Positions 1 to 6,731 of a stretch of 7,036 nt of DNA are shown piece by piece. A program made the position numbers and the translations under genes. The stretch is taken from positions 58,296-65,331 of the forward strand of contig DDEI01000066.1 in NCBI GenBank assembly GCA_002336675.1, in the 5' to 3' direction. How positions within the stretch are numbered: position 1 is the first letter of the stretch; every line of letters starts with the position of its first letter. The notes beneath the pieces are model-generated. The model was not told the origin of the DNA, did not search any database, and was given only the letters and a program-made list of their open reading frames with translations. The DNA is from Flavobacteriales bacterium UBA1958 (GTDB taxonomy: Bacteria > Bacteroidota > Bacteroidia > Flavobacteriales_D > Sanyastnellaceae).

Positions 1-731
1 TGATAAAATTCTTTAGAAAAATACGATACGACCTTATGGGAAAAAATAAAACTGGAAAGTATTTAAAATATGCCATAGGTGAAATTGTACTTGTTGTCTT
101 AGGAATTTTAATAGCGTTGCAAATCAATAATTGGAATAATCAAAGAATAGAAAATAATAGTGATTATGAATTAATTAACACATTAATTATAGATTTAAAA
201 TTAAAAAATGAAGAAGCCCTTTCTGATTTGAGTTATGGTAAATCAATGATTCAAAACACTGAAAACATAATTGATTATTGGTCAAATACTAAAAAAATAG
301 ATACATTAAATCTTAAATACTCAATCGATAAGCTTGGAGAGGATAGTTGGTTTTACAATGATAAGTCACCTGTTTTAGATGGTTTAACGAGTTCTGATTT
401 ATGGAAACGATTACCAGATAGTTTAATAAGGCAGATAGATAATGTTTATAGAGTTGAATTAGTACATGTAAAAACTTCCTTTGAAAAATCTGTTGAATAC
501 GCGACGCACTGTAAGTTAAACTTTCTTATTCCAAATAGACTTACTAGCCCTAACTTAAATACATTGGAAGTTTTTTCAATAGTATCTAAAAATGATAAAG
601 AATTTATTTCTAACCTAGAAGTATTTAGAGGAGGCGTTTTTCGCTTAAATGGAACATTCGGAGACACTTCTAAAGAAATTGATGAATTGATTGAAAATTT
701 AAATATTTATCAATCTAAAATGAAAAAATAA
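1..731 (+). CDS. DUF6090-family membrane protein (5' edge clipped by one base)
   Basis: Protein of unknown function resembling the Bacteroidota DUF6090 family. The family hallmark is a short basic N-terminus followed by the GKYLKYAIGEIVLVVLGILIALQINNWN block. The first in-window ATG is at 36, but the frame is open to the left edge and reads IKFFRKIRYDL before that methionine, the usual start of this family. Bases 1-2 are TG, so an A just outside the window would complete an ATG. I therefore place the true start one base upstream, giving about 243 residues. In that numbering one transmembrane helix lies at about 25-42. The rest (about 46-243) is a polar, mostly helical domain predicted to lie on one side of the inner membrane. 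No catalytic motif is visible. The TAA stop doubles as the left end of the inverted-repeat element that follows. Family assignment is confident; the role is unknown. Confidence 0.88.
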   Translation, partial: IKFFRKIRYDLMGKNKTGKYLKYAIGEIVLVVLGILIALQINNWNNQRIENNSDYELINTLIIDLKLKNEEALSDLSYGKSMIQNTENIIDYWSNTKKIDTLNLKYSIDKLGEDSWFYNDKSPVLDGLTSSDLWKRLPDSLIRQIDNVYRVELVHVKTSFEKSVEYATHCKLNFLIPNRLTSPNLNTLEVFSIVSKNDKEFISNLEVFRGGVFRLNGTFGDTSKEIDELIENLNIYQSKMKK

Positions 732-799
732 CGAAAGCAAACAATGTGTATATTGCCTACCCTCCGGGAGGCGAAACATATACGAAACGTTAGCAAACA
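729..799 (+). repeat. attC-like inverted-repeat element between the first two genes
   Basis: The gap between the two genes is almost entirely one structured element. The outer arms are TAACG (729-733, including the stop codon) and CGTTA (788-792), followed by GC, so the right end reads CGTTAGC like an integron R' box. An inner arm GTATAT (748-753) pairs with ATATAC (778-783). The tip is a GC-rich hairpin: GCCT (755-758) pairs with AGGC (769-772), A759 bulges, and CCC (760-762) pairs with GGG (766-768) around a TCC loop. The asymmetric unpaired bases and total length of about 66 bases fit attC sites. The ends also form an imperfect direct repeat: AACGAAAGCAAACA (730-743) and AACGTTAGCAAACA (786-799) match at 12 of 14 bases. 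No integrase is in view. It could instead be another kind of dispersed repeat or a transcript-end structure. Confidence 0.5.
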
Positions 800-807
800 C
801 ACATTTA

Positions 808-1329
808 ATGACGAAAAAATACTTCATAATAATTTTAATAGGTCTTGGGTTTCAATTGGACTCTAGCGCCCAGAAAGACGACAATCTATTTGCAATCTAT
901 TTAGTTAGACATTCAGAAAAAAACTTGACAGCCAAGAATTCTTTCGATCCTCCACTTACTGAATGTGGTAAGCAAAGATCAAAGTTTTTAGATAATTTTC
1001 TTCAAGATGTAACTTTAGAGGCTATTTATTCTACAGACTATGATCGAACTAAAAAAACAGCTTTGCCCACAGCTCAATCTAAAGAACTAGAGATTCAGGA
1101 GTATAGTGCTAGCGATCTTGCATGTTTTTCAAAAGTGTTAATTGACAGAAAGCAAGACGCACTGGTTATTGGGCATAGTAATACTACAGGAGTTTTAGCC
1201 GGACTTTTGGTTGATGAGGATATAGGCGATCTTGATTTAGATGTGTATGACCGGATTTATCAAGTGGTTTTTTATAAAAAATTTGGTCGACTTCATTTAT
1301 TACATTCTGCTTTTGTCTGTAATGATTAA
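808..1329 (+). CDS. Exported histidine phosphatase superfamily protein (SixA/phosphoglycerate-mutase-like)
   Basis: A 173-residue member of the histidine phosphatase (branch 1, RHG-type) superfamily, which removes phosphate through a phosphohistidine intermediate. The first catalytic motif is LVRHSEK, with R34 and nucleophile H35; serine replaces the usual glycine after RH. The second arginine is R80 in IYSTDYDRTKKTA, and the second histidine is H123 in VIGHSN. The PLTECGKQR segment (about 49-57) is the usual PLTxxGxxQ helix. Residues 1-22 form a signal peptide (KK, hydrophobic core, SSAQ), with no lipobox cysteine, so a soluble periplasmic or secreted enzyme is expected. The length fits the short SixA-like branch. 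The substrate cannot be read from the sequence: phosphohistidine protein, sugar phosphate or nucleotide are all possible. The gene lies 14 bases past the attC-like element, which might make it a mobile-cassette gene. Confidence 0.93.
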   Translation: MTKKYFIIILIGLGFQLDSSAQKDDNLFAIYLVRHSEKNLTAKNSFDPPLTECGKQRSKFLDNFLQDVTLEAIYSTDYDRTKKTALPTAQSKELEIQEYSASDLACFSKVLIDRKQDALVIGHSNTTGVLAGLLVDEDIGDLDLDVYDRIYQVVFYKKFGRLHLLHSAFVCND

Positions 1330-1376
1330 TTCATAAATGGCCTTTAATCTTTATCGTCTAAGGCATAGCCAAAATT

Positions 1377-1394
1377 GGGTTAAGCAACCCTTTT
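1377..1394 (+). terminator. Possible Rho-independent terminator after the histidine phosphatase gene
   Basis: A perfect 5-base stem, GGGTT (1377-1381) with AACCC (1386-1390), closes an AAGC loop and is followed directly by TTTT. It lies 48 bases past the phosphatase stop codon in the correct orientation. The stem is short and the T-run only four bases, so termination may be partial. Confidence 0.45.
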
Positions 1395-1400
1395 ATTCGC

Positions 1401-1434
1401 TTTAAGGTCTAAGTGGAGAATAATTCTAGTTTTG
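1401..1434 (+). promoter_or_regulatory. Candidate Bacteroidota-type promoter for the large secreted protein
   Basis: TAGTTTTG at 1427-1434 matches the Bacteroidota -7 consensus TAnnTTTG exactly. The upstream -33 element is weak: TTTA at 1401-1404, 22 bases before the -7 box, instead of TTTG. It would start a transcript near 1440 with a leader of about 100 bases. It lies between the possible terminator and the gene, which fits separate transcription. A chance match in AT-rich DNA is possible. Confidence 0.35.
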
Positions 1435-1544
1435 CGATAATAAGTTGGTTTCTTTATAACAGGTATTAAACCAAATATATCTGAACAAAACCTATATATT
1501 CAGTACATTTAAACACGTTAAATTCAACACCCAAAATTCAGATC

Positions 1545-4500
1545 ATGATTAAGAGAATTATTTCACTCCTTGTTTGTTTTATCTCCTTTTATAATTTTTG
1601 TTTCTCGCAAGTACCAATAGATACTTATTCTGTGAATAATACTGGTCAGGTGCAACTATCAATTCAATCCCAATCAGATAAATATTATGTGCTGCATGCG
1701 CAGCATAGTCCTGAATTTAACTGGGCTACCTCTATGTTTTTAGGTGTTGACGGAACGATGGTAATTTCTGAGCCAACAGGTGCCTATCCATTGGAGAACT
1801 ATACTATAACAGAGCATAATTTAGCTACCCCAGATGATTATGATGGAGATGGTATAGATGACATTACAGAATTTACTAACATGCCTACAGATGCTCCTAT
1901 CAATTATGCCTATCCTATCGCAATTGAGGACGGAGCCACTTCTATTCCTGATGCTGAAACATTTTTGGAGTTGGCTACTATAAATAATGTCGGTTGGGCT
2001 CCATTTTTAGATGGACAATTGTATGTTAAGTTCGGAATACTTGATAGAGATACACCTGAGCCAAAGATTTATTTTATCAATAGCAATACCTATTATATAC
2101 ATGCATCTTTTTTTAATGGAATTGGTGCCACAGTAAATGGAGATGACGGATCAGGAGAAATCGTTTTTAATCCTAACGATATTCTCCCAAATGGGGTTAT
2201 TGGGAGCTATTCATTTAACTTCTCTTTTGGAAATGCATATGACTTTGAAACGACCCAAAGAACATATGAGTTATTGGCAGCCAATATGCCTTTTCTTCAG
2301 AATAACATGAATCATTTTATTGGTCAGAATGATGAAAACGACTACCTCAATAATTACGCTGATGAATTTGTAGATTCTAGAATAGATGTCGTTTTGGAAT
2401 CTGATGTTTTCGCTGAAATCAATTATATCCCTTTTCATGAAGCGGAAGGATATGGCTTCTTTAAACATATGGAGGATCTTAGTGAAACCCCTGGGAGCAG
2501 AGATGTTGTTCTTTATGACGCATTACCAAATTCATTACCTAGAGTGGGTGGAATCATCACTTCTGTTATACAGACTCCTTTATCGCATGTTAATTTAAGA
2601 GCGATTCAAGATAATGTTCCTAACGCATATATCGCAGACCCTTTATCGATTGATTCAATTTCAAATCTGTTGGGAAGTTACATTTATTACAAAGTAGAGA
2701 ATGAGACATTTCAAATAAGAGAGGCAACTTTGGATGAAGTGAACGCCTGGTATGAAGACCTCAGACCAACAGAACCACAAATTCCAATCCGAGATTTAAG
2801 TATTACAGAGATATTACCCTTAGATGACATTGATTTTGATATGTCTACTGCCTTTGGAGCGAAATGTTCTAACGTTTCGACCATGAGAACATTTGGTTTT
2901 CCGAGTGGCACGATACCTGATGGTTTTGGAATTCCGTTTTACTATTATGATGAGTTTATGCAATTCAATAATTTTTATCAAGAGGCGCAAGTCATGATAG
3001 ATAATCCTACTTTCCAAACTGATATAAATTTTCGAATTGAGCGTTTGGCAGATTTTAGAAGAGATATCAAAGATGCGCCAATGCCTCAGTGGATGCTCGA
3101 TGATTTACAAGCGATGCATGATGATTTTCCAGTGGGGACTGCTGTTAGATGCCGCTCAAGCACGAATAATGAGGATTTACCCGGCTTTAGTGGTGCGGGC
3201 TTATATACGTCCAAAACCCAACACATCGATGAGGGACATATCAAAAAATCCATAAAACAAGTCTATGCTAGTATGTGGAACTTTAGAGCATACGAAGAAC
3301 GAGATTTTTATCGTGTTGATCATTTCATCGCAGCTATGGGTGTTTTATGCCATCCGAATTTTGAAGAAGAATTATCTAATGGCGTAGGTATTAGTATTGA
3401 TCCTATTTACGAAACAGACAGTACATTTTATCTAAATACCCAAGTAGGGGAGTCATTAATCACAAACCCAGATCCGAATACCGTGCCAGAGGAGATTTTG
3501 TTGTATGAAAATCCTTCACAAGGTGGAGGTTATCTCGTTTTAGGATTATCCAACTTAGTAGAGCCAGGTGAACTGATAATGGACCAGGTATATCTGGACC
3601 TTATGAGAGAATATCTTACGGTCATTCATGATGAATTTGGCATCTTGTATGACGTTGAGGGTGCAGAAGGGTTTTCAATGGATATAGAGTATAAGGTAAC
3701 TTCTGACGATCAGTTAGTAATAAAGCAAGCAAGACCTTGGGTTTCATTTTGGGCAGATGTTAAAGCCAATAGTGATTTAGGTATAACCGAATTTCTTACT
3801 CCTCAATCTTCTTCAAGTTTAGGGAGTAATGAATTAGTAACGGTTAGAATTGCCAATACAGGATTGAACGATATGGACGATTTTGAAATTTCTTTATTTG
3901 TTGATGATCAATTGGTGCAAACCATGCCTATTAATGAAACAATTGAACCTTTTTCAGATGCTGATTTTCAATTCACAATACCGCAAGATTTTTCAACTAT
4001 TGGGGATTATAACCTCACAGGTGTCGTTTCTCATATAGATGATGAATATGTTAACAATGATACGTTAAACTATATTTTAAGTAAAGTCCATGTATTGGAT
4101 GGGTCGCTTTCAATTGGGGAGTTGGCTGTCGTTTGTAATGACGAAGTAGAATTAGATGCTGTCATAACTAACCTAGGAGAAACAACGATTACCAATGTGC
4201 AAATTCAAGTGATTGTTAATGGCTTTGTTTTAGATGTCATTAATGCTCCAGTAGACGTGCCGTTCGAAGGGGTTGGTGCAGTGCCCATAACCATTGATGA
4301 TAATCTTATGCAGACTAACAACAACATTACGGTCAACTTGTTAAGTGTGAACAGTCAAATTGATGGAGATGCAACAAACAATTTAGCTTCTACAACTACT
4401 ACACTAGATTCAGATTATGACATTGTAACTTTGATCATCAACGCGGATAATTGGCCTGGTGAGACTTCTTGGGAAGTGTATGATGAAGGGGCAAATGAAG

Positions 4501-5489
4501 TTATTGCAAGTGGTGGTGTAGGAGGTTCCAATCAAACCTTTACTCAAGATATTTGTCTTGATTATAGCTCTTGCTTTACGCTCAATGTTTACGATTCATG
4601 GGGAGATGGAATCTTTGACACTGATGGAAACCAATATGCTTTTCTAGTTAATAATTCATCAGGGGTCACTATTGCTACAAATGATGGCAACTTTGATTAT
4701 GAAGCACAAGAAGTGTTTTGTCCTGATGGAACAGGTTGCGGGATTACGGCAGATATAAACTTATCTCATTCAACCGATAACAATGGGGCTATTACAATTA
4801 ATACTAATTCAGGGATAAATCCGTTTCTATACAGTATAGATGGAGGGCTAACATTTGTTGAGAATAATAATTTCACAGATTTGGCTCCAGGAGAGTATAC
4901 TATAGTCATAGAAGGGCCCACTGGAATTTGTTCTTATGAAGAGATCGTTTCTATTGAAACCTGTGCGTTTACGACTGCAGATATAGAAGAGATCGAAACC
5001 TCTTCTGTTATAACTGCAAATGGTTCGATTTTAATCACTCCTACTTCGGGAGTCGGCCCTTATCAATATAGTATTGATGGAGGTCAAAACTTTGTTGCCA
5101 ATAATGAATTCCTTGATTTAGCTGTGGGTAACTATAACGTAATCGTAATAGATGGTTCAGAGATGTGCCAATATGAGGTAAGTGTCCCTATTCTAGCAGG
5201 AACTGGTCTGCAGGTTAATGAACAGAACCTGTTAGCCGATGCTATCAAGGTATATCCGAATCCAACTTACAATAGTATTAACGTTGAATTCGAATTGTTT
5301 TCTGAAATATCTGATGATGTAAAAATTGAAGTTTACGATAATTTGGGACGAACAATTAAAACAAGTTCACTTTCAAAGAATAGTAGTGGGAAAACTACTT
5401 TATCTCTAGATCGTTTTGTTTCTGGAAGTTATTTCATCAGGTGTCATAACGGTAATTTTTCAAAAACATTTAAGGTAGTTAAGATGTAA
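1545..5489 (+). CDS. Secreted multidomain dikinase-like protein (PEP/pyruvate-binding/PPDK-type ATP-grasp) with T9SS type A sorting domain
   Basis: A 1314-residue exported protein. Residues 1-22 are a signal peptide ending FCFSQ. A conserved N-terminal region (about 25-320) holds a calcium-binding-like motif, DDYDGDGIDD (97-106). A phosphohistidine-type segment follows, TPLSHVNLRA with candidate catalytic H348. The PPDK/PEP-synthase ATP-grasp region spans about 430-735: GAK with K440, RCRSSTNNEDLPG with R537, E543 and D544, the SMWNFRAYEERDFYRVDH helix (576-593), DIE (E715) and KQARP (Q728, R730). All expected nucleotide-binding signatures are present. There is no PEP/pyruvate TIM barrel. After this come two CARDB-like Ig domains (about 740-850 and 851-955), a module with DSWGDGI (about 958-1060), two SprB-like repeats containing YSIDGG (about 1068-1137 and 1144-1217), and a T9SS type A tail (about 1233-1314, starting VYPNP). 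The protein is expected outside the outer membrane. Similar secreted PEP/pyruvate-binding-domain proteins are known as a family, but their substrate is unknown to me. The histidine-before-ATP-grasp order resembles glucan, water dikinase. Transcription is probably its own. Confidence 0.95.
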   Translation: MIKRIISLLVCFISFYNFCFSQVPIDTYSVNNTGQVQLSIQSQSDKYYVLHAQHSPEFNWATSMFLGVDGTMVISEPTGAYPLENYTITEHNLATPDDYDGDGIDDITEFTNMPTDAPINYAYPIAIEDGATSIPDAETFLELATINNVGWAPFLDGQLYVKFGILDRDTPEPKIYFINSNTYYIHASFFNGIGATVNGDDGSGEIVFNPNDILPNGVIGSYSFNFSFGNAYDFETTQRTYELLAANMPFLQNNMNHFIGQNDENDYLNNYADEFVDSRIDVVLESDVFAEINYIPFHEAEGYGFFKHMEDLSETPGSRDVVLYDALPNSLPRVGGIITSVIQTPLSHVNLRAIQDNVPNAYIADPLSIDSISNLLGSYIYYKVENETFQIREATLDEVNAWYEDLRPTEPQIPIRDLSITEILPLDDIDFDMSTAFGAKCSNVSTMRTFGFPSGTIPDGFGIPFYYYDEFMQFNNFYQEAQVMIDNPTFQTDINFRIERLADFRRDIKDAPMPQWMLDDLQAMHDDFPVGTAVRCRSSTNNEDLPGFSGAGLYTSKTQHIDEGHIKKSIKQVYASMWNFRAYEERDFYRVDHFIAAMGVLCHPNFEEELSNGVGISIDPIYETDSTFYLNTQVGESLITNPDPNTVPEEILLYENPSQGGGYLVLGLSNLVEPGELIMDQVYLDLMREYLTVIHDEFGILYDVEGAEGFSMDIEYKVTSDDQLVIKQARPWVSFWADVKANSDLGITEFLTPQSSSSLGSNELVTVRIANTGLNDMDDFEISLFVDDQLVQTMPINETIEPFSDADFQFTIPQDFSTIGDYNLTGVVSHIDDEYVNNDTLNYILSKVHVLDGSLSIGELAVVCNDEVELDAVITNLGETTITNVQIQVIVNGFVLDVINAPVDVPFEGVGAVPITIDDNLMQTNNNITVNLLSVNSQIDGDATNNLASTTTTLDSDYDIVTLIINADNWPGETSWEVYDEGANEVIASGGVGGSNQTFTQDICLDYSSCFTLNVYDSWGDGIFDTDGNQYAFLVNNSSGVTIATNDGNFDYEAQEVFCPDGTGCGITADINLSHSTDNNGAITINTNSGINPFLYSIDGGLTFVENNNFTDLAPGEYTIVIEGPTGICSYEEIVSIETCAFTTADIEEIETSSVITANGSILITPTSGVGPYQYSIDGGQNFVANNEFLDLAVGNYNVIVIDGSEMCQYEVSVPILAGTGLQVNEQNLLADAIKVYPNPTYNSINVEFELFSEISDDVKIEVYDNLGRTIKTSSLSKNSSGKTTLSLDRFVSGSYFIRCHNGNFSKTFKVVKM

Positions 5490-5558
5490 GTTATTCAATA
5501 AAGGCAGAGATTTTTATACTTGTTTATCTGATGTTTTGAAAAGGAAGAATGATTTTAG

Positions 5559-5588
5559 AACCCTATCCTTATTTGGATGGGGTTTTTT
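5559..5588 (+). terminator. Strong Rho-independent terminator after the large secreted protein
   Basis: AACCCTATCC (5559-5568) pairs with GGATGGGGTT (5575-5584) through ten base pairs with one T-G wobble. The loop is TTATTT, and the 3' side runs into six Ts (5583-5588). It lies 70 bases past the stop codon of the large gene and ends that transcription unit before the next gene. Confidence 0.85.
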
Positions 5589-5654
5589 GTGGGATCTCGT
5601 TTCTTTAGGGACTAGGCATAAATGAAGAAGTCGTCAGGATAAAAATAATTCAAG

Positions 5655-6056
5655 ATGAACCAAATGAAGGATAGAGTAAAAAGAATACCGATAGAGTCTT
5701 TAAAAGAGAATAATGAGCATTCTGATCCACAGAAGCCATTAGATGCTCCGACCGGTGCAGAGTTAAAACCAAAGACAAATGAAGATCTAAACGCAGAAAA
5801 TCCTACTAGACAGGGCAGAAGACAAGCTACAGAAGAGGAACTGAATAATCCGCTGCATGGAGTAAAACTAGCCGAGATTTTAGAGCGTCTGGTAGCACAT
5901 TATGGTTGGGAGTATATGGCTGAGCGTGTTAAAATCCGCTGTTTCAGTAATAACCCGTCTATGAAATCAAGCCTAGGATTTTTAAGAAAAACCAAATGGG
6001 CTCGTGTGCATGTTGAAGACGTCTATCTAGATATGCTGGAAGAAATAGAGAACTAA
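5655..6056 (+). CDS. VF530/DUF2132-family protein with a polar N-terminal extension
   Basis: A 133-residue protein whose C-terminal half is a clear VF530 (DUF2132) domain. Signatures are NPLHGVKLAEILERLV (65-80), HYGWEYMAERVKIRCF (82-97), and NNPSMKSSLGFLRKTKWAR (99-117), followed by a final acidic helix. VF530-family proteins are small, usually about 70-80 residues, helical, and named as DNA-binding. Here the domain is preceded by about 62 residues rich in E, K, P, N and Q with no hydrophobic segment, probably disordered. I see no signal peptide, so it is cytoplasmic. Two nearby starts exist: the ATG at 5655 and an in-frame ATG at 5664 (M4). Neither has a clear ribosome site, so the choice is arbitrary. 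The gene stands alone behind the strong terminator and converges on the next gene. Its target and biological role are not established by the sequence. Confidence 0.92.
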   Translation: MNQMKDRVKRIPIESLKENNEHSDPQKPLDAPTGAELKPKTNEDLNAENPTRQGRRQATEEELNNPLHGVKLAEILERLVAHYGWEYMAERVKIRCFSNNPSMKSSLGFLRKTKWARVHVEDVYLDMLEEIEN

Positions 6057-6179
6057 CTTGAATAGCGAGAAAGTTTTCAGATAGTCTAACCCGAGATGAG
6101 CTGCCACAAGTTTTAATTTGTCGACCAAATCACCTCATGCGCCATGTTCATCGAGTTGAAAAAAAACACTAGAGCATCA

Positions 6180-6602
6180 TCAAGAATTAAAATAGCTTTT
6201 GTACTGCCAGATTCTTGGTAGAAATGCAGAGAGTAACACAGGATAAAACAACATATCAGTAATAATACTCCCGGTAGAAAAAGTCATATTATCTTCAATT
6301 ATGGTATTTTTTCCTGAACGATGTAAAATGTGCTTGTGTTTCCATTTCTTTAGTGGAAATGGTAGCTTTCGGCCTTCATCTATGAAATAGCACTTGTCCT
6401 CTGAAACTACGTTTTCAGTTATTTCACTGACCCATTCGCCAGCTAAGGGCAGTTTTAAATGTACAATATCACCTTTTTTGGACCCCCCAAATTCTATTAG
6501 CTGAGCTCCAGGTGGCAGCAAGTATCTGAACAAATCAGCATCAAACCGATTGGTTATAGCTGATAAATCTCCAATTACTTTTGAACGAAGGGTCATATTC
6601 AT
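6180..6602 (-). CDS. SRPBCC-fold (START/Bet v1-like) ligand-binding family protein
   Basis: A 140-residue cytoplasmic protein resembling Bacteroidota SRPBCC-family proteins, which form a helix-grip fold around a hydrophobic pocket. The matching blocks are the opening KVIGDLSAITNRFDADLF (8-25), the PPGAQLIEFGGSKKGDIVHL strand pair (30-49), EWVSEITE (56-63), YFIDEGRKLPFPLKKWKHKH (72-91), and DNMTFSTG (104-111). The C-terminal FYPVLLSAFLPRIWQYKSYF helix (119-138) would cover the pocket. Length and start agree with the family; a second ATG at M3 is also possible. No catalytic residues can be named and the ligand is unknown. The gene is convergent with the VF530-like gene across 123 bases. Its other neighbour on the same strand ends 129 bases upstream of its start, so co-transcription is possible but not shown. 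Confidence 0.87.
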   Translation of the reverse strand: MNMTLRSKVIGDLSAITNRFDADLFRYLLPPGAQLIEFGGSKKGDIVHLKLPLAGEWVSEITENVVSEDKCYFIDEGRKLPFPLKKWKHKHILHRSGKNTIIEDNMTFSTGSIITDMLFYPVLLSAFLPRIWQYKSYFNS

Positions 6603-6731
6603 AACGGCAATTAACCACTTCTATTCGAATTAGTTCTAACAAAACCCTAGTCATTCTTAATAGCTTACGGAAATCTCAACCTTAGATTTTATTCATTTCT
6701 TTTATGATGTTTCGTCCTTTATCTTTCGGGC

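Noticed and set aside
446..667. Minus-strand open frame of 73 codons inside the DUF6090-type gene
   Set aside because: Entirely antisense to a family-recognised gene, with low-complexity composition and no family resemblance.
1330..1544. Search for an attC-like copy, small RNA or small ORF in the 215-base gap before the large gene
   Set aside because: Apart from the weak terminator and promoter candidate, no inverted repeat, RNA gene or coding frame is supported.
2271..3255. Several open frames of 65-72 codons on both strands inside the large secreted-protein gene
   Set aside because: They overlap a long frame with strong domain signatures, have no recognisable domains and no initiation context; they are alternate-frame shadows.
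6116..6130. Inverted repeat ATTTG-TCGAC-CAAAT between the convergent VF530-like and SRPBCC genes
   Set aside because: The stem is only five mostly AT pairs, and no T-run follows on either strand, so it is not a convincing terminator.
6159..6166. Run of eight As (T-run on the minus strand) just past the SRPBCC gene stop
   Set aside because: It could be the tail of a terminator, but I find no stable hairpin immediately before it on the minus strand.
6640..6649. Possible promoter for the SRPBCC gene (minus strand TAGGGTTTTG)
   Set aside because: The spacing within the -7 element is four bases instead of two, so it does not match TAnnTTTG.
6671..6689. Hairpin AAATCT-(7 bases)-AGATTT followed by TTATTC on the plus strand
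   Set aside because: It points the wrong way for the two minus-strand genes around it and is purely AT-rich; likely chance.
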